Positions 48,379 through 58,101 are shown, counted from the first letter of the stretch. The stretch: 64,000 nucleotides of DNA from Serratia liquefaciens (GCF_027594825.1 NZ_CP088930.1:5083019-5147018); one strand, 5' to 3'. Numbers and translations are program-made. Notes: a model not told the origin generated them from the letters alone.

Positions 48379-49134
48379 ATGCGTTTTGACAATAAAGTGG
48401 TAGTGATCACCGGTGCAGGCAATGGGATGGGGGAAGCGGCAGCGCGTCGTTTTTCTGCCGAGGGGGCTACCGTGGTATTGGCTGACTGGGCGAAGGAGGC
48501 GGTGGACAAAGTTGCCGCTTCGCTGCCGAAAGGCAAGGCACTGGCGGTACATATCGACGTTTCCGACCACGTTGCGGTTGAAAAAATGATGAACGAGGTG
48601 GCCGAAAAATTGGGTCGCATCGACGTGCTGCTCAACAACGCTGGCGTTCACGTGGCAGGCAGCGTATTGGAAACCAGCGTTGCCGACTGGCGACGCATCG
48701 CCGGGGTGGATATCGATGGCGTGGTGTTCTGTTCCAAATTCGCCATGCCGTATCTGCTGAAAACCAAGGGCTGCATCGTTAACACCGCGTCGGTATCCGG
48801 GCTGGGTGGTGACTGGGGCGCGGCATACTACTGCGCGGCGAAAGGGGCTGTGGTTAACCTGACGCGTGCCATGGCGCTGGATCATGGCGGTGACGGTGTG
48901 CGGGTGAACTCGGTGTGTCCGAGCCTGGTGAAAACCAACATGACCAACGGCTGGCCGCAGGAGATCCGCGACAAGTTCAATGAGCGTATTGCGCTGGGTC
49001 GGGCGGCAGAACCTGAAGAGGTGGCGGCAGTAATGGCATTCCTGGCCAGTGACGACGCCAGCTTTATCAACGGCGCCAACATCCCGGTAGACGGCGGGGC
49101 GACCGCCTCAGACGGTCAGCCGAAGATCGTTTAA
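48379..49134 (+). CDS. Short-chain dehydrogenase/reductase
   Basis: A 251-residue NAD(P)-dependent oxidoreductase. The TGAGNGMG nucleotide loop, NNAGVH, the catalytic Ser in NTASVSGLGG and YCAAK (Tyr-x3-Lys) are all present. Asp in VLADWAKE suggests NAD preference. Strong ribosome site GGAGGAGG. Substrate unknown. Convergent with the puuB end of the putrescine cluster. Confidence 0.9.
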   Translation: MRFDNKVVVITGAGNGMGEAAARRFSAEGATVVLADWAKEAVDKVAASLPKGKALAVHIDVSDHVAVEKMMNEVAEKLGRIDVLLNNAGVHVAGSVLETSVADWRRIAGVDIDGVVFCSKFAMPYLLKTKGCIVNTASVSGLGGDWGAAYYCAAKGAVVNLTRAMALDHGGDGVRVNSVCPSLVKTNMTNGWPQEIRDKFNERIALGRAAEPEEVAAVMAFLASDDASFINGANIPVDGGATASDGQPKIV

Positions 49135-49144
49135 ACAGTGATTA

Positions 49145-49166
49145 CGGGCCCAGCTTGCTGGGCCCG
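49145..49166. terminator. Bidirectional hairpin between the SDR gene and puuB
   Basis: CGGGCCCAGC-TT-GCTGGGCCCG is a perfect 10-bp stem with two bases between; there is no U-tract. It probably ends transcripts from both sides or stabilises them. Confidence 0.5.
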
Positions 49167-49172
49167 ATAGCC

Positions 49173-50453
49173 TTACACCCCAATCCGATCCCGCAGCTGG
49201 TAGTAAGCGGCACCAATCGCGGTGAAAGGAATTTGCAGGTTGCGACCGCCGAAGAACGGCAGGTGCGGCAGCTTGGCAAAGGCATCGAACCTTTCCGCAT
49301 CACCGCGCATCAGCTCGGCAATCAGTTTGCCCGCCAAATGAGTACAGGTCACGCCGTGGCCGCTGTAACCCTGCATGTAATAAACGTTATTTTCCAGCCG
49401 GCCAAACTGCGGCATGCGCGACAGCGTCAGCAGGAAATTACCGGTCCAGCGGTAGTCGAGACGCACGCCTTTGAGCTGCGGGAAGGTTTTCAGCAGCTTT
49501 GGCCGGATCAGATTGTCGATATCGTCCGGATCGCGGGCGCCATACACTACGCCGCCGCCGTACAGCAGACGGTTATCGCCGGTGATACGGTAATAATCCA
49601 GCAGGTAGTTACAGTCTTCGACGCAGTAATTCTGCGGGATCAGCGACCGCGCCACTTCCGGCGCCAGCGGTTCGGTAGCCACCACCTGGGTGCCGCACGG
49701 CATGCTGCGTTTCGCCAGCCGCGGCTCCAGCTTATCGCCCAGATAAGCGTTGCCGGCGACAATCACATAACGCGCCGTTACCTGGCCGTTGGCGGTGCTG
49801 ACGATTGCCGGTTCACCATGACGGATATTAGTGACCGCGGACTGTTCGAAGATCCGTCCACCCTGCAGGCGAATGGCTTCGGCTTCACCGAGCGCCAGAT
49901 TCAGTGGATGAATATGACCACCGCTGTGGTCCAGCAGCGCGCCGACGTAGCGCTCGCTATCGACCTCCTGGCGGATACGACTGGCGTCCAGTAATTCAAG
50001 CTGGGTATTGCCGTAGCGCTCCCAGTGCTGCTTTTGTTCGATCAACGCATGATATTGCCGGTTGTTCAGCGCGGCGAAGATGCCGCCAGGGCGATAGTCA
50101 CATTCGATGGCGTACCTTTGGATGCGGCTGCGAATGATCTCTGCGCCTTCAAACATCATGCTGCCGAGCAGGCGGGCGCTTTCGGCGCCATAACGTTGTT
50201 CAATGACGTCGATATCGCGGCTGTAGGAGTTCACCAATTGTCCGCCGTTACGTCCGCTGGCACCGAAACCGATGCGGGCAGACTCCAGCACCACAACGTT
50301 GTAACCGGCCTCCACCAGAAACAGCGCCGATGACAAACCGGTGTAGCCACCGCCGACGATACAGACGTCGCATTCAATGGATTCATTCAGCTGCGGGTAG
50401 GGCGCGTGGTTGTTGGCCGAAGCCGCATAATAGCTTTTTACGTGTTCAGTCAT
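49173..50453 (-). CDS. puuB: Gamma-glutamylputrescine oxidoreductase PuuB
   Basis: PuuB is an FAD-dependent oxidase that converts gamma-glutamylputrescine to gamma-glutamyl-gamma-aminobutyraldehyde. The 426-residue protein has the FAD motif CDVCIVGGGYTGLSSALFLVEAGY (about 27-50) and the SGRNGGQLVNSYS and GYSGHGVTCTHLAGKLIAE blocks of the DAO family. It is 11 bases downstream of puuC, the last gene in the puuDRCB transcript here; puuE is absent. Confidence 0.94.
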   Translation of the reverse strand: MTEHVKSYYAASANNHAPYPQLNESIECDVCIVGGGYTGLSSALFLVEAGYNVVVLESARIGFGASGRNGGQLVNSYSRDIDVIEQRYGAESARLLGSMMFEGAEIIRSRIQRYAIECDYRPGGIFAALNNRQYHALIEQKQHWERYGNTQLELLDASRIRQEVDSERYVGALLDHSGGHIHPLNLALGEAEAIRLQGGRIFEQSAVTNIRHGEPAIVSTANGQVTARYVIVAGNAYLGDKLEPRLAKRSMPCGTQVVATEPLAPEVARSLIPQNYCVEDCNYLLDYYRITGDNRLLYGGGVVYGARDPDDIDNLIRPKLLKTFPQLKGVRLDYRWTGNFLLTLSRMPQFGRLENNVYYMQGYSGHGVTCTHLAGKLIAELMRGDAERFDAFAKLPHLPFFGGRNLQIPFTAIGAAYYQLRDRIGV

Positions 50454-50464
50454 GATCTCTGCCC

Positions 50465-51961
50465 TTATTCCAATGAAATCCAGGTGGTTTTCAGCTCGGT
50501 GAATTTGTCCAGTGCGTGCAGCGATTTGTCGCGGCCGTTGCCGCTTTGCTTGTAGCCGCCGAAAGGAACGGTCATGTCCCCGTCGTTGTAGTTATTGACG
50601 AACACCGTGCCGGCTTTTAACTGACGTGCCAAACGATGGGCACGGGACAGGTCGCGGGTCCAGACCGCAGCCCCCAGGCCGTAGTCGCTGTCGTTCGCCA
50701 ACTGCATGGCCTGCTGCTCACCGCTAAACGAAGTGACCGCCAATACCGGGCCGAAGATTTCGTCGCGCGCTACGCTCATGGCGTTGTCTACCTGGGTGAG
50801 AATGGTTGGGCCGAGATAACCGGCGTGCCCGCCTTGCGGATGATCGCGACCGTCGAGGAACAGCGCAGCGCCCTGAGTCAAACCCTGTTCGATATAGTCA
50901 GCCACTTTTTCGCAGTGGCCCTGGTCGATCAATGTGCCCATCACCGTTGCCGGATCGAGCGGATTGCCAGGCGCGAAGGCTGCTGCATGACGGCGCAAGG
51001 CCTGTAAAAATGCCTGCTGTATGCTTTCTTCCACCAACAACCGGGTCCCGGCGATGCACACTTGCCCCTGGTTATAAAAAATCCCGGCGGCGGCGCTTTG
51101 CGCGGCCTTATCCAGATCCGGGCAGTCGGCAAAGATGATATTGGCGCTTTTGCCACCGGCTTCCAGCCAGACCCGCTTCATATTGGACTGACCGGCGTAG
51201 ATCATCAGTTGTTTGGCGACCTGGGTTGAGCCGGTGAAGGTCAGTGCGTCGACGTCGTTGTGCAGCGCCAGCGCCTTACCCGCATCCTGACCGAAACCGG
51301 GAACGATGTTCAGCACGCCGTCAGGCAGCCCGGCCTGCTGCGCCAGTTGGCCCAGATAGATCGCGCTCAGCGGGGATTTCTCAGAGGGTTTCAGGATCAC
51401 GCTGTTGCCGGTGGCCAGCGCCGGGCCGAGCTTCCAACAGGCGAGCAATAACGGGAAGTTCCACGGCACTATGGCGCCGACCACGCCAATGGGTTCGCGT
51501 TCGATCAACGCCAGCGCATCGCTGCCGGTGGGGGCTATTTCACCATAAACCTTATCGATCGCTTCGGCATACCAGCGCAGGCAGCGGATAGCGCCGGGCA
51601 CATCATCGCGCAGGCTGTGGCGAATCGGTTTTCCGGTGTCCAGCGTTTCCAGCAGCGCCAGCTCTTCGTGGTGCTGTTCCATCAAGGCCGCCAGCTTGAG
51701 CAGCGTAGCCTTGCGCTGCGCCGGAGCCGCTCGCGACCAGTCACCACGTTCAAACACCTCGCGGGCGGCGCTGACCGCCAGATCAATATCTACGCTGCTG
51801 CCCCGGGCCACCTGGGTCAGCTCTCGCTGACCGGCAGGGTCCTCCACGGCAAAGGTTTCGCCTTCGGCCGCCTGCTGATAGCGGCCATTGATAAACAGTC
51901 GGTTCTCAATATTCAGGGCCTGCGCCCGGTGTTGCCAATACTGCAGGTGGTGGAAGTCCAT
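50465..51961 (-). CDS. puuC: Gamma-glutamyl-gamma-aminobutyraldehyde dehydrogenase PuuC
   Basis: PuuC oxidises the aldehyde made by PuuB to gamma-glutamyl-GABA. The 498-residue aldehyde dehydrogenase has the catalytic Glu in WLEAGGKSANIIF and Cys in YNQGQVCIAGTRLLVEE, with FTGSTQVAK for NAD binding. It lies between puuR and puuB, 15 bases after puuR. Confidence 0.95.
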   Translation of the reverse strand: MDFHHLQYWQHRAQALNIENRLFINGRYQQAAEGETFAVEDPAGQRELTQVARGSSVDIDLAVSAAREVFERGDWSRAAPAQRKATLLKLAALMEQHHEELALLETLDTGKPIRHSLRDDVPGAIRCLRWYAEAIDKVYGEIAPTGSDALALIEREPIGVVGAIVPWNFPLLLACWKLGPALATGNSVILKPSEKSPLSAIYLGQLAQQAGLPDGVLNIVPGFGQDAGKALALHNDVDALTFTGSTQVAKQLMIYAGQSNMKRVWLEAGGKSANIIFADCPDLDKAAQSAAAGIFYNQGQVCIAGTRLLVEESIQQAFLQALRRHAAAFAPGNPLDPATVMGTLIDQGHCEKVADYIEQGLTQGAALFLDGRDHPQGGHAGYLGPTILTQVDNAMSVARDEIFGPVLAVTSFSGEQQAMQLANDSDYGLGAAVWTRDLSRAHRLARQLKAGTVFVNNYNDGDMTVPFGGYKQSGNGRDKSLHALDKFTELKTTWISLE

Positions 51962-51976
51962 ACCTTGCTCCGTTAA

Positions 51977-52534
51977 TCAGAATGTCGTCGGCGTATGGGC
52001 GCTGATAATCCGGCAAATACGCGCCGACGTGTTGCTGAAACTGTGGGGAATGCCGGTGTTGATGGCGTAGCTCTGGCCGGCCAGCAGGGGATAAGCCTGC
52101 CCGTTGACCTGCAGCACGATTTCGCCTTCCAGCAGGGTGCCGATCTCTTCCCCCTGATGCTTGATGCGTTCGCCGGTGGTGGTACCCGGCTCATAGGTTT
52201 CGATCATCATCGCCAGGGTGCGATTAGGATCGCCGTTGTGGATCAGTTTCATGGAAACCCCCTGGCTGCCAATCTCGATCAGATCCTGATAGTCGATAAC
52301 AATCCGTGGCTCAGCCGGTTTCTCCGGTTCGGCGAAAAATGCCGACAGGGACAGCCCGTACACCGTCAGCAGCTTTTGTAAGGTGCTGATGGCCGGACTG
52401 ACCTTGTCCTGTTCGATGGTGCTGATGGCGCTGTGAGTTAACCCAGACAGTTCGGCCGCGCGGCGCTGCGACAATCCCAATTGCTGGCGGATTTGCGACA
52501 GACGTTTTCCCGGTGCCAAGCTGACATCGCTCAT
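51977..52534 (-). CDS. puuR: Putrescine-responsive repressor PuuR
   Basis: PuuR represses the puu genes and is released by putrescine. The 185-residue protein has an N-terminal helix-turn-helix (about 10-65: LSQRRAAELSGLTHSAISTIEQDKVSPAISTLQKLL) and a C-terminal cupin (about 110-183: LEGEIVLQVNGQAYPLLAGQSYAINTGIPHSFSN). Its start overlaps the puuD stop by four bases. The divergent region upstream of puuD and puuA carries PuuR-like sites. Confidence 0.95.
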   Translation of the reverse strand: MSDVSLAPGKRLSQIRQQLGLSQRRAAELSGLTHSAISTIEQDKVSPAISTLQKLLTVYGLSLSAFFAEPEKPAEPRIVIDYQDLIEIGSQGVSMKLIHNGDPNRTLAMMIETYEPGTTTGERIKHQGEEIGTLLEGEIVLQVNGQAYPLLAGQSYAINTGIPHSFSNTSARICRIISAHTPTTF

Positions 52535-53292
52535 GGGCGTTTTTCCTTTTGATAGTTCCGGCAGGCGCTAATGAAACCTTCAAACAGCAGGCGCGACAGG
52601 GCGTATTCCTCACTGTTCCATTCCGGGTGCCATTGCACGCCCAGCGCAAAGGGCTGATCGCGCAGGCTGATGGCTTCAACCAACCCGTCGGCGGCGTGGG
52701 CTTCGATACGTACGCCGGCTCCCAGCGTCTTCGCGCCCTGGCCATGCAATGAGTTCACCCAGAATCTGTTGCAATCCGGTATCAGTTGCGAGAGTAAGCC
52801 CCCTTCATGAACGATGACTTCGTGGGCGGGGGCATATTGCTGTTCGAGCGGCAGATCGTGATCTTCACGGTGTTCGAGCAGCTCGGGCAGTTCATACAGC
52901 CGGCGGTGCAGGGCGCCCTGGGTAGCGACCACCATTTCCTGCATGCCACGGCAAATGGCGAAAAGGGGAATGCGCCTGTCGAGCGAGTGGCGGATCAGCG
53001 CCAGGCTCAATTCATCTCGCCCGGGATCGGCGTCAGGCTCATCGCCGTTTTCACCATAAAGGTGCGGCTGCACGTTGCTGGGGCTGCCTGGCAACAGAAT
53101 GCCGTCGAGTTGCGGCAGTAACTCCTCGAGCAGTTTCGGTTCTGCCAACGCGTGTGGCAGGGCTATCGGCAGGCCGCCCGCAGCGATAACGGCATTTAGG
53201 TACTTTTCTTGCAAGGTCTGAGTGAGGTGCCCGTTTAACCTATACCTGCACATCACTACGCCGACCACTGGTCTGTTAAATATATTGCCCAT
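52531..53292 (-). CDS. puuD: Gamma-glutamyl-GABA hydrolase PuuD
   Basis: PuuD is a class I glutamine amidotransferase-like hydrolase that releases GABA from gamma-glutamyl-GABA. The 253-residue protein has the nucleophile Cys in FAICRGMQEM and the His in GVQWHPEW. It is the first gene of the puuDRCB transcript, divergent from puuA. Confidence 0.94.
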   Translation of the reverse strand: MGNIFNRPVVGVVMCRYRLNGHLTQTLQEKYLNAVIAAGGLPIALPHALAEPKLLEELLPQLDGILLPGSPSNVQPHLYGENGDEPDADPGRDELSLALIRHSLDRRIPLFAICRGMQEMVVATQGALHRRLYELPELLEHREDHDLPLEQQYAPAHEVIVHEGGLLSQLIPDCNRFWVNSLHGQGAKTLGAGVRIEAHAADGLVEAISLRDQPFALGVQWHPEWNSEEYALSRLLFEGFISACRNYQKEKRP

Positions 53293-53310
53293 GCTGTCCC
53301 CTTGGTATGT

Positions 53311-53458
53311 TCGAAATTATGAACGATAAGCTTCTCCAGTGCCTTTTTCGTTCAATATTTTATAAATCTAGCAGTGGGATGGGCAATATTCAAACTGAAA
53401 GTAACACTTGCAAAACAATTTTGTTGCATCTATGTTTCATTGGTGGACATTATATTGA
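53311..53458. promoter_or_regulatory. Divergent puuD/puuA control region with PuuR-like sites
   Basis: Three stretches resemble the E. coli PuuR consensus AAAATATAATGAACA: 53311-53325 (9 of 15), 53349-53363 reverse (11 of 15) and 53444-53458 reverse (11 of 15). The first lies in a GTTC / GAAC inverted repeat. The 239-base gap has no gene. Confidence 0.55.
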
Positions 53459-53531
53459 GCAAGATGGTCAAAAAACATCGACGGCAATAAGTGTGAGAAC
53501 CACAGACAAAAACATACATGGCGGGTGAATC

Positions 53532-54950
53532 ATGCAGACCAACATAGTAGAAGTGGAAAACTTTGTTCAGCACCACGAAGAAAAGCGAAGTAGCGCGTTC
53601 CAACGTGAAGTGAAGAAGTATCTGGAACGTTATCCATTAACTCAGCACGTTGACGTTCTGTTGACCGACCTTAATGGCAGCTTCCGCGGCAAACGCATTC
53701 CGGTTGGCGGGCTGAGCAAACTGGAGAAGGGCTGTTACTTCCCGGCGTCGGTGTTTGCGATGGATATTCTTGGCAACGTGGTTGAAGAGGCCGGATTGGG
53801 GCAAGAGCTCGGTGAGCCGGACCACATCTGCGTACCGGTGTTGGGCACGCTGACACCGTCGGCGGCGGATCCACAATATATCGGCCAGGTACTGCTCACC
53901 ATGCTGGATGAAGATGGTACTCCCTTTGACGTTGAACCGCGCAATGTGCTGAACCGAGTGTGGCAGCGTTTGCGTCAGCGCGGGCTATCCCCCGTAGTAG
54001 CGGTAGAGTTGGAGTTCTATCTCATCGATCGTCAGCGTGATTCGGAAGGTTATCTGCAGCCGCCGTGTGCGCCGGGTACGCAGGAGCGTAACACCCAAAG
54101 CCAGGTTTATTCGGTAGACAACCTTAACAACTTTGCCGACGTGCTGAGTGAGATCGACGAATTGGCACGCCTGCAGGGGCTGCCGGCAGACGGTGCGGTG
54201 GCCGAAGCCTCGCCCGGTCAGTTTGAAGTCAATCTGCACCATACCGACAACGTGCTGCAGGCCTGCGACCATGCGCTGGCGTTGAAACGCCTGATCCGCA
54301 TGGTGGCGGAAAATCACAACATGCAGGCCACCTTTATGGCCAAGCCGTATGAAGAGCACGCCGGCAGTGGCATGCACGTGCATATCAGCATGCTGGATCG
54401 TCAGGGCAACAACGTGCTGGCAGATGATGACGGCGAGGATTCTGCGCTGTTGAAACAGGCACTGGCGGGAATGATTGCCCTGATGCCTTCTTCTATTGCG
54501 CTGCTGGCGCCGAACGTCAATGCCTACCGCCGCTTCCAGCCGGGTATGTACGTGCCGACCCAGGCGTCCTGGGGCCACAACAATCGTACCGTGGCGCTGC
54601 GCATTCCCTGTGGCGATCGCGATAGCCACCGCGTGGAGTACCGCGTGGCCGGTGCCGATGCCAACCCTTATCTGGTGATGGCGACCATTTTGGCGGGCAT
54701 CGTCTACGGGCTGGAAACACCGCTGCCACTGCAAGAGCCGGTAACCGGCAACGGGCTGGAGCAGGACGGACTGCCATTCCCTATCCGCCAGAGCGATGCG
54801 CTGTACGAATTCGAGCATCAGCCGGTGCTGAATGCGCTGCTGGGTGAAAGGTTCAGCCATGTTTATCTGGCCTGTAAAACGGATGAGCTGGTGCAGTTTG
54901 AGCGCCTGATCACCGATACCGAAATCGAGTGGATGCTGAAAAACGCCTGA
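53532..54950 (+). CDS. puuA: Glutamate-putrescine ligase PuuA
   Basis: PuuA makes gamma-glutamylputrescine from glutamate, putrescine and ATP, the first step of the pathway. The 472-residue protein is glutamine-synthetase-like: metal and substrate residues appear in VEASPGQFEVNLHH, the ATP site in GSGMHVHISM and NRRTVALRIP-type sequence NNRTVALRIPCGDRDSHRVEYRV. First gene of the puuAP transcript. Confidence 0.95.
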   Translation: MQTNIVEVENFVQHHEEKRSSAFQREVKKYLERYPLTQHVDVLLTDLNGSFRGKRIPVGGLSKLEKGCYFPASVFAMDILGNVVEEAGLGQELGEPDHICVPVLGTLTPSAADPQYIGQVLLTMLDEDGTPFDVEPRNVLNRVWQRLRQRGLSPVVAVELEFYLIDRQRDSEGYLQPPCAPGTQERNTQSQVYSVDNLNNFADVLSEIDELARLQGLPADGAVAEASPGQFEVNLHHTDNVLQACDHALALKRLIRMVAENHNMQATFMAKPYEEHAGSGMHVHISMLDRQGNNVLADDDGEDSALLKQALAGMIALMPSSIALLAPNVNAYRRFQPGMYVPTQASWGHNNRTVALRIPCGDRDSHRVEYRVAGADANPYLVMATILAGIVYGLETPLPLQEPVTGNGLEQDGLPFPIRQSDALYEFEHQPVLNALLGERFSHVYLACKTDELVQFERLITDTEIEWMLKNA

Positions 54951-55141
54951 ACCCGCTCATCCTCGATGATACCGCGCGCGTCTGGCGCATTCCGCCGGCT
55001 ATCCTGTGGCCTGCGAAGCTGCGCGCAGCGGTAAAGCATTTCTTCTACTTGGCGTACAGGACGCCGGCGAGGAAAGAACCATGACAGCCATAACTGTTCC
55101 ATCAACCTGCGCGGGCGTTTGCCTGTGCCGCAGTAAATATG

Positions 55142-55166
55142 GGCCTTCCGCTGGCCGCGTTTTTTT
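55142..55166 (+). terminator. Weak terminator-like element between puuA and puuP
   Basis: GGCC (55142-55145) and GGCC (55153-55156) can pair in the 317-base gap, with GCG and a run of seven T just after. The rest of 54951-55267 has no convincing gene. It could attenuate puuP relative to puuA. Confidence 0.3.
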
Positions 55167-55267
55167 GTCTTTGCACCGTCCCTTCCGCCGCCTGAGCAGC
55201 AGTTTCCCCGCGGCCTCTCTGAATGACGTTAAACGGTTACCAGCAGAGGACAAAGGGGGGAAACGCC

Positions 55268-56638
55268 ATGGCGATTAATGCGATTGATGTTAATGAGGCG
55301 GCCAAGCCGCAACTGCGTAAAAGCCTGAAGCTGTGGCAAGTGGTGATGATGGGGTTGGCCTACCTGACGCCCATGACGGTGTTTGACACCTTCGGCATCG
55401 TCTCCGGCCTGACCGACGGTCACGTTCCTGCCGCTTATTTGCTGGCGCTGGCCGGCGTGTTGTTTACCGCCATCAGCTACGGCAAGTTGGTTCGCAAGTT
55501 TCCGACCGCCGGTTCCGCCTATACCTATGCGCAAAAGGCCATTAACCCGCACGTCGGCTTTCTGGTGGGGTGGTCCTCGCTGCTCGACTACCTGTTCCTG
55601 CCGATGATCAACACCCTGTTGGCAAAGATTTATCTGACCGCGCTGTTTCCCGAGGTGCCGCCGTGGGTGTGGGTGGTAGGCTTTGTGATCATCATTACCG
55701 CCATCAACCTGAAAAGCGTCAATTTGGTGGCTAACTTTAACACCCTGTTTGTTCTGGCCCAGATAGCGATCATCGTGGTGTTTATCTTCCTGGTAGTGCG
55801 CGGTTTGCACAACGGTGAAGGGTTGGGGACGGTGTGGAGTCTGCAACCCTTCGTCAATGAGAATGCGCATTTACTGCCGATCATCACCGGCGCCACCATT
55901 TTGTGCTTTTCGTTTCTCGGCTTCGACGCGGTTACCACCCTGTGTGAGGAAACGCCCGATGCCGCCAGGGTGATCCCAAAGGCTATCTTCCTGACTGCGC
56001 TGTACGGTGGGGTCATCTTTATCAGCGTCTCCTTCTTTATTCAGCTGTTTTTCCCTTCCATCCAGCGCTTTCATCAGCCGGACGCGGCGCTGCCGGAAAT
56101 TGCGCTGTACGTAGGCGGCAAGCTGTTCCAGTCGATTTTCCTGTGCATTACCTTTATCAATACGCTGGCATCGGGTCTGGCCTCGCACGCCAGCGTTTCA
56201 CGGCTGCTGTATGTGATGGGGCGCGACAACGTGTTTCCGGAAAAATATTTTGGCTACATCCATCCCAAATGGCGCACTCCGTCATTGAACGTGTTGCTGG
56301 TGGGGTTGGTGGCCCTGTCCGCGCTGTCTTTCGATCTGGTCACCGCCACCGCGTTGATCAACTTCGGTGCCCTGGTGGCCTTTACCTTCGTTAATCTGTC
56401 GGTGATCAGCCATTTCTATATCCGCGAAGGGCGCAACAAAAGCTGGAAGGACCGCTTCAACTACCTGTTCCTGCCGTTGGTGGGGGCGTTGACGGTTGGC
56501 GTGCTGTGGCTGAACCTGGAAAAAAGCTCGCTGACCATGGGGCTGATCTGGGCCGGGATGGGCTTTGCCTACCTGGTGTACCTTACCCGGCGTTTCCGTC
56601 AGCCGCCGCCGCAGTTTGAACGGCAGCCGCAGCAATAA
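55268..56638 (+). CDS. puuP: Putrescine importer PuuP
   Basis: PuuP is a proton-coupled APC-family putrescine permease. The 456-residue protein starts [30 protein letters not shown] at the ATG at 55268 (AAAGGGGGG upstream), as E. coli PuuP does. Twelve hydrophobic helices are visible; sequence blocks such as [30 protein letters not shown] are nearly unchanged. It supplies putrescine to PuuA. Confidence 0.96.
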   Translation: MAINAIDVNEAAKPQLRKSLKLWQVVMMGLAYLTPMTVFDTFGIVSGLTDGHVPAAYLLALAGVLFTAISYGKLVRKFPTAGSAYTYAQKAINPHVGFLVGWSSLLDYLFLPMINTLLAKIYLTALFPEVPPWVWVVGFVIIITAINLKSVNLVANFNTLFVLAQIAIIVVFIFLVVRGLHNGEGLGTVWSLQPFVNENAHLLPIITGATILCFSFLGFDAVTTLCEETPDAARVIPKAIFLTALYGGVIFISVSFFIQLFFPSIQRFHQPDAALPEIALYVGGKLFQSIFLCITFINTLASGLASHASVSRLLYVMGRDNVFPEKYFGYIHPKWRTPSLNVLLVGLVALSALSFDLVTATALINFGALVAFTFVNLSVISHFYIREGRNKSWKDRFNYLFLPLVGALTVGVLWLNLEKSSLTMGLIWAGMGFAYLVYLTRRFRQPPPQFERQPQQ

Positions 56639-56681
56639 GGCTAAGGCTGTTGATGAACCAATGCCAAGGGTAGATCGGTAG

Positions 56682-56744
56682 GGGTCGAACATGTTCGACC
56701 CGATTCAACCCATTGATTATGCTATAGGGCGCAGCATGCTGCGC
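56682..56744. repeat. Pair of perfect palindromes, repeat-like intergenic element
   Basis: GGGTCGAACATGTTCGACCC (56682-56701) and GCGCAGCATGCTGCGC (56729-56744) lie in one short element bounded by GTAGG and CCTAC. Such paired palindromes resemble dispersed REP/MITE-like repeats of enterobacteria. Copy number in the genome cannot be judged here. Confidence 0.5.
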
Positions 56745-56771
56745 TCCTACCATGAAACAATGAGCACTCTG

Positions 56772-56798
56772 AGGCGGGGTTTCCCGCCTTTCTTTTTT
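56772..56798 (+). terminator. Terminator after puuP
   Basis: AGGCGGG-GTTT-CCCGCCT followed by TTCTTTTTTT. It closes the puuAP transcript before yddG. Confidence 0.88.
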
Positions 56799-56855
56799 TA
56801 CCCCCGGGCAGTAGAGTGAAAATCCTGATAAAAAATAACTGATTGGAACTCTTTC

Positions 56856-57749
56856 ATGTCTTCTCTGCCCGCTCACTATAAAGCCACCTTGCTCGGTCTG
56901 TTGGCGATCCTGCTGTGGAGCAGCGTGGTTGGCCTGATACGCAGCGTCAGCGAAGGGTTGGGGCCGATTGGCGGAGCAGCAATGATCTACAGCGTCAGCG
57001 CGGTATTTTTGCTGTTGGCGTTGCGCCTGCCGAATTTACGCCTGTTTCCGCGCTCCTATCTGCTCCTCGGCAGCCTGCTGTTTGTCAGCTATGAAATCTG
57101 CCTGTCGTTATCTTTGGGCTATGCCAATACCCGCCTGCAAGCGATTGAAGTGGGGATGATCAACTACCTGTGGCCCTGTTTTACCGTGCTGATGGCGCTG
57201 GTGTTTAATGGGCAAAAAGCCAAGTGGTGGCTGCTGCCGGGGTTGTTGCTGTCTTTGTTCGGCATTGGCTGGATCATGAGCGGCGAGGGCGGCTGGTCGC
57301 CGGCGCAAATGCTGGAGAACGTGCGCAGCAATCCGCTGAGTTACTCGTTGGCTTTTGGCGGCGCGGTGATTTGGGCGCTGTATTGCAATCTGACCAAGAA
57401 AATTGCCCAGGGTCATAACGGCGTGGTGCTGTTCATTACGCTGACCGCCGTGGCGCTGTGGTTGAAATATGCTTTCAGCAGCGAAAGCGGTATGCAATTC
57501 ACGCTGCCGGTAACCCTGACGCTGCTGTGCGCGGGCATGGCAATGGGGGCAGGCTATGCGGCGTGGAACGTGGGTATATTGCGCGGCAATATGACGCTGT
57601 TGGCGACGGCGTCTTACTTCACGCCGGTGCTGTCTGCGGTGTTTGCCGCGCTGGTGCTCGATACTGCATTGACCGCCAATTTTTGGCAGGGCGTGGTCAT
57701 GGTCACGGCAGGTTCGTTGATCTGCTGGCGGGCAACCCGAGGAAATTAA
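56856..57749 (+). CDS. yddG: Aromatic amino acid exporter YddG
   Basis: YddG is a ten-helix DMT-superfamily (EamA) exporter for aromatic amino acids and some other metabolites. The 297-residue protein follows E. coli YddG closely: LLWSSVVGLIRSVSEGLGPIGGAA at the start, SYEICLSLSLGYANTRLQAIEVGMINYLWP and AAWNVGILRGNMTLLATASYFTPVLS. It is monocistronic, after a terminator. Confidence 0.93.
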   Translation: MSSLPAHYKATLLGLLAILLWSSVVGLIRSVSEGLGPIGGAAMIYSVSAVFLLLALRLPNLRLFPRSYLLLGSLLFVSYEICLSLSLGYANTRLQAIEVGMINYLWPCFTVLMALVFNGQKAKWWLLPGLLLSLFGIGWIMSGEGGWSPAQMLENVRSNPLSYSLAFGGAVIWALYCNLTKKIAQGHNGVVLFITLTAVALWLKYAFSSESGMQFTLPVTLTLLCAGMAMGAGYAAWNVGILRGNMTLLATASYFTPVLSAVFAALVLDTALTANFWQGVVMVTAGSLICWRATRGN

Positions 57750-57822
57750 CGGAAATTATCTGCCTGTCGGCCAATGTTGAACTAGAATTTAACTAGCGAT
57801 TCTGCCTGAAGGAACATAAAAA

Positions 57823-58095
57823 ATGAGAGACGATATCCAATTCATTCAGCAGCCAGTGATTGACGACGAAAGTTTTATACGAGGGGATACCGTACGCCTG
57901 ACCACCGCCAACTTGCGCCACGAATACCAGCTGGATGTCGGTATTTTACGCCGTGAAGGCAAGCTGATTTTTGGTTCGGTAATCGCTGCGGCACCGAAAG
58001 TGGACATCCCGCCCAAAGAGTGGGAAGTGGCACCGGGGCAGGAGGTCGTGTTCCGCCAGGAAAATATCGCCAAGGCGGTATTGGGCGGAAAATAA
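57823..58095 (+). CDS. Small protein of unknown function
   Basis: A 90-residue protein with a good ribosome site (GAAGGA, nine bases before ATG). Composition is mixed, soluble and without signal peptide; it contains RREGKLIFGSVIAAAPKVDIPPKEW and ends AVLGGK. I do not recognise a family. It is convergent with the GlxA-type regulator, with six bases between their stops. Confidence 0.65.
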   Translation: MRDDIQFIQQPVIDDESFIRGDTVRLTTANLRHEYQLDVGILRREGKLIFGSVIAAAPKVDIPPKEWEVAPGQEVVFRQENIAKAVLGGK

Positions 58096-58101
58096 CGCCT
58101 T

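Noticed and set aside
55006..55278. 90-codon frame between puuA and puuP
   Set aside because: It runs into puuP in another frame, has an irregular composition and no convincing ribosome site.
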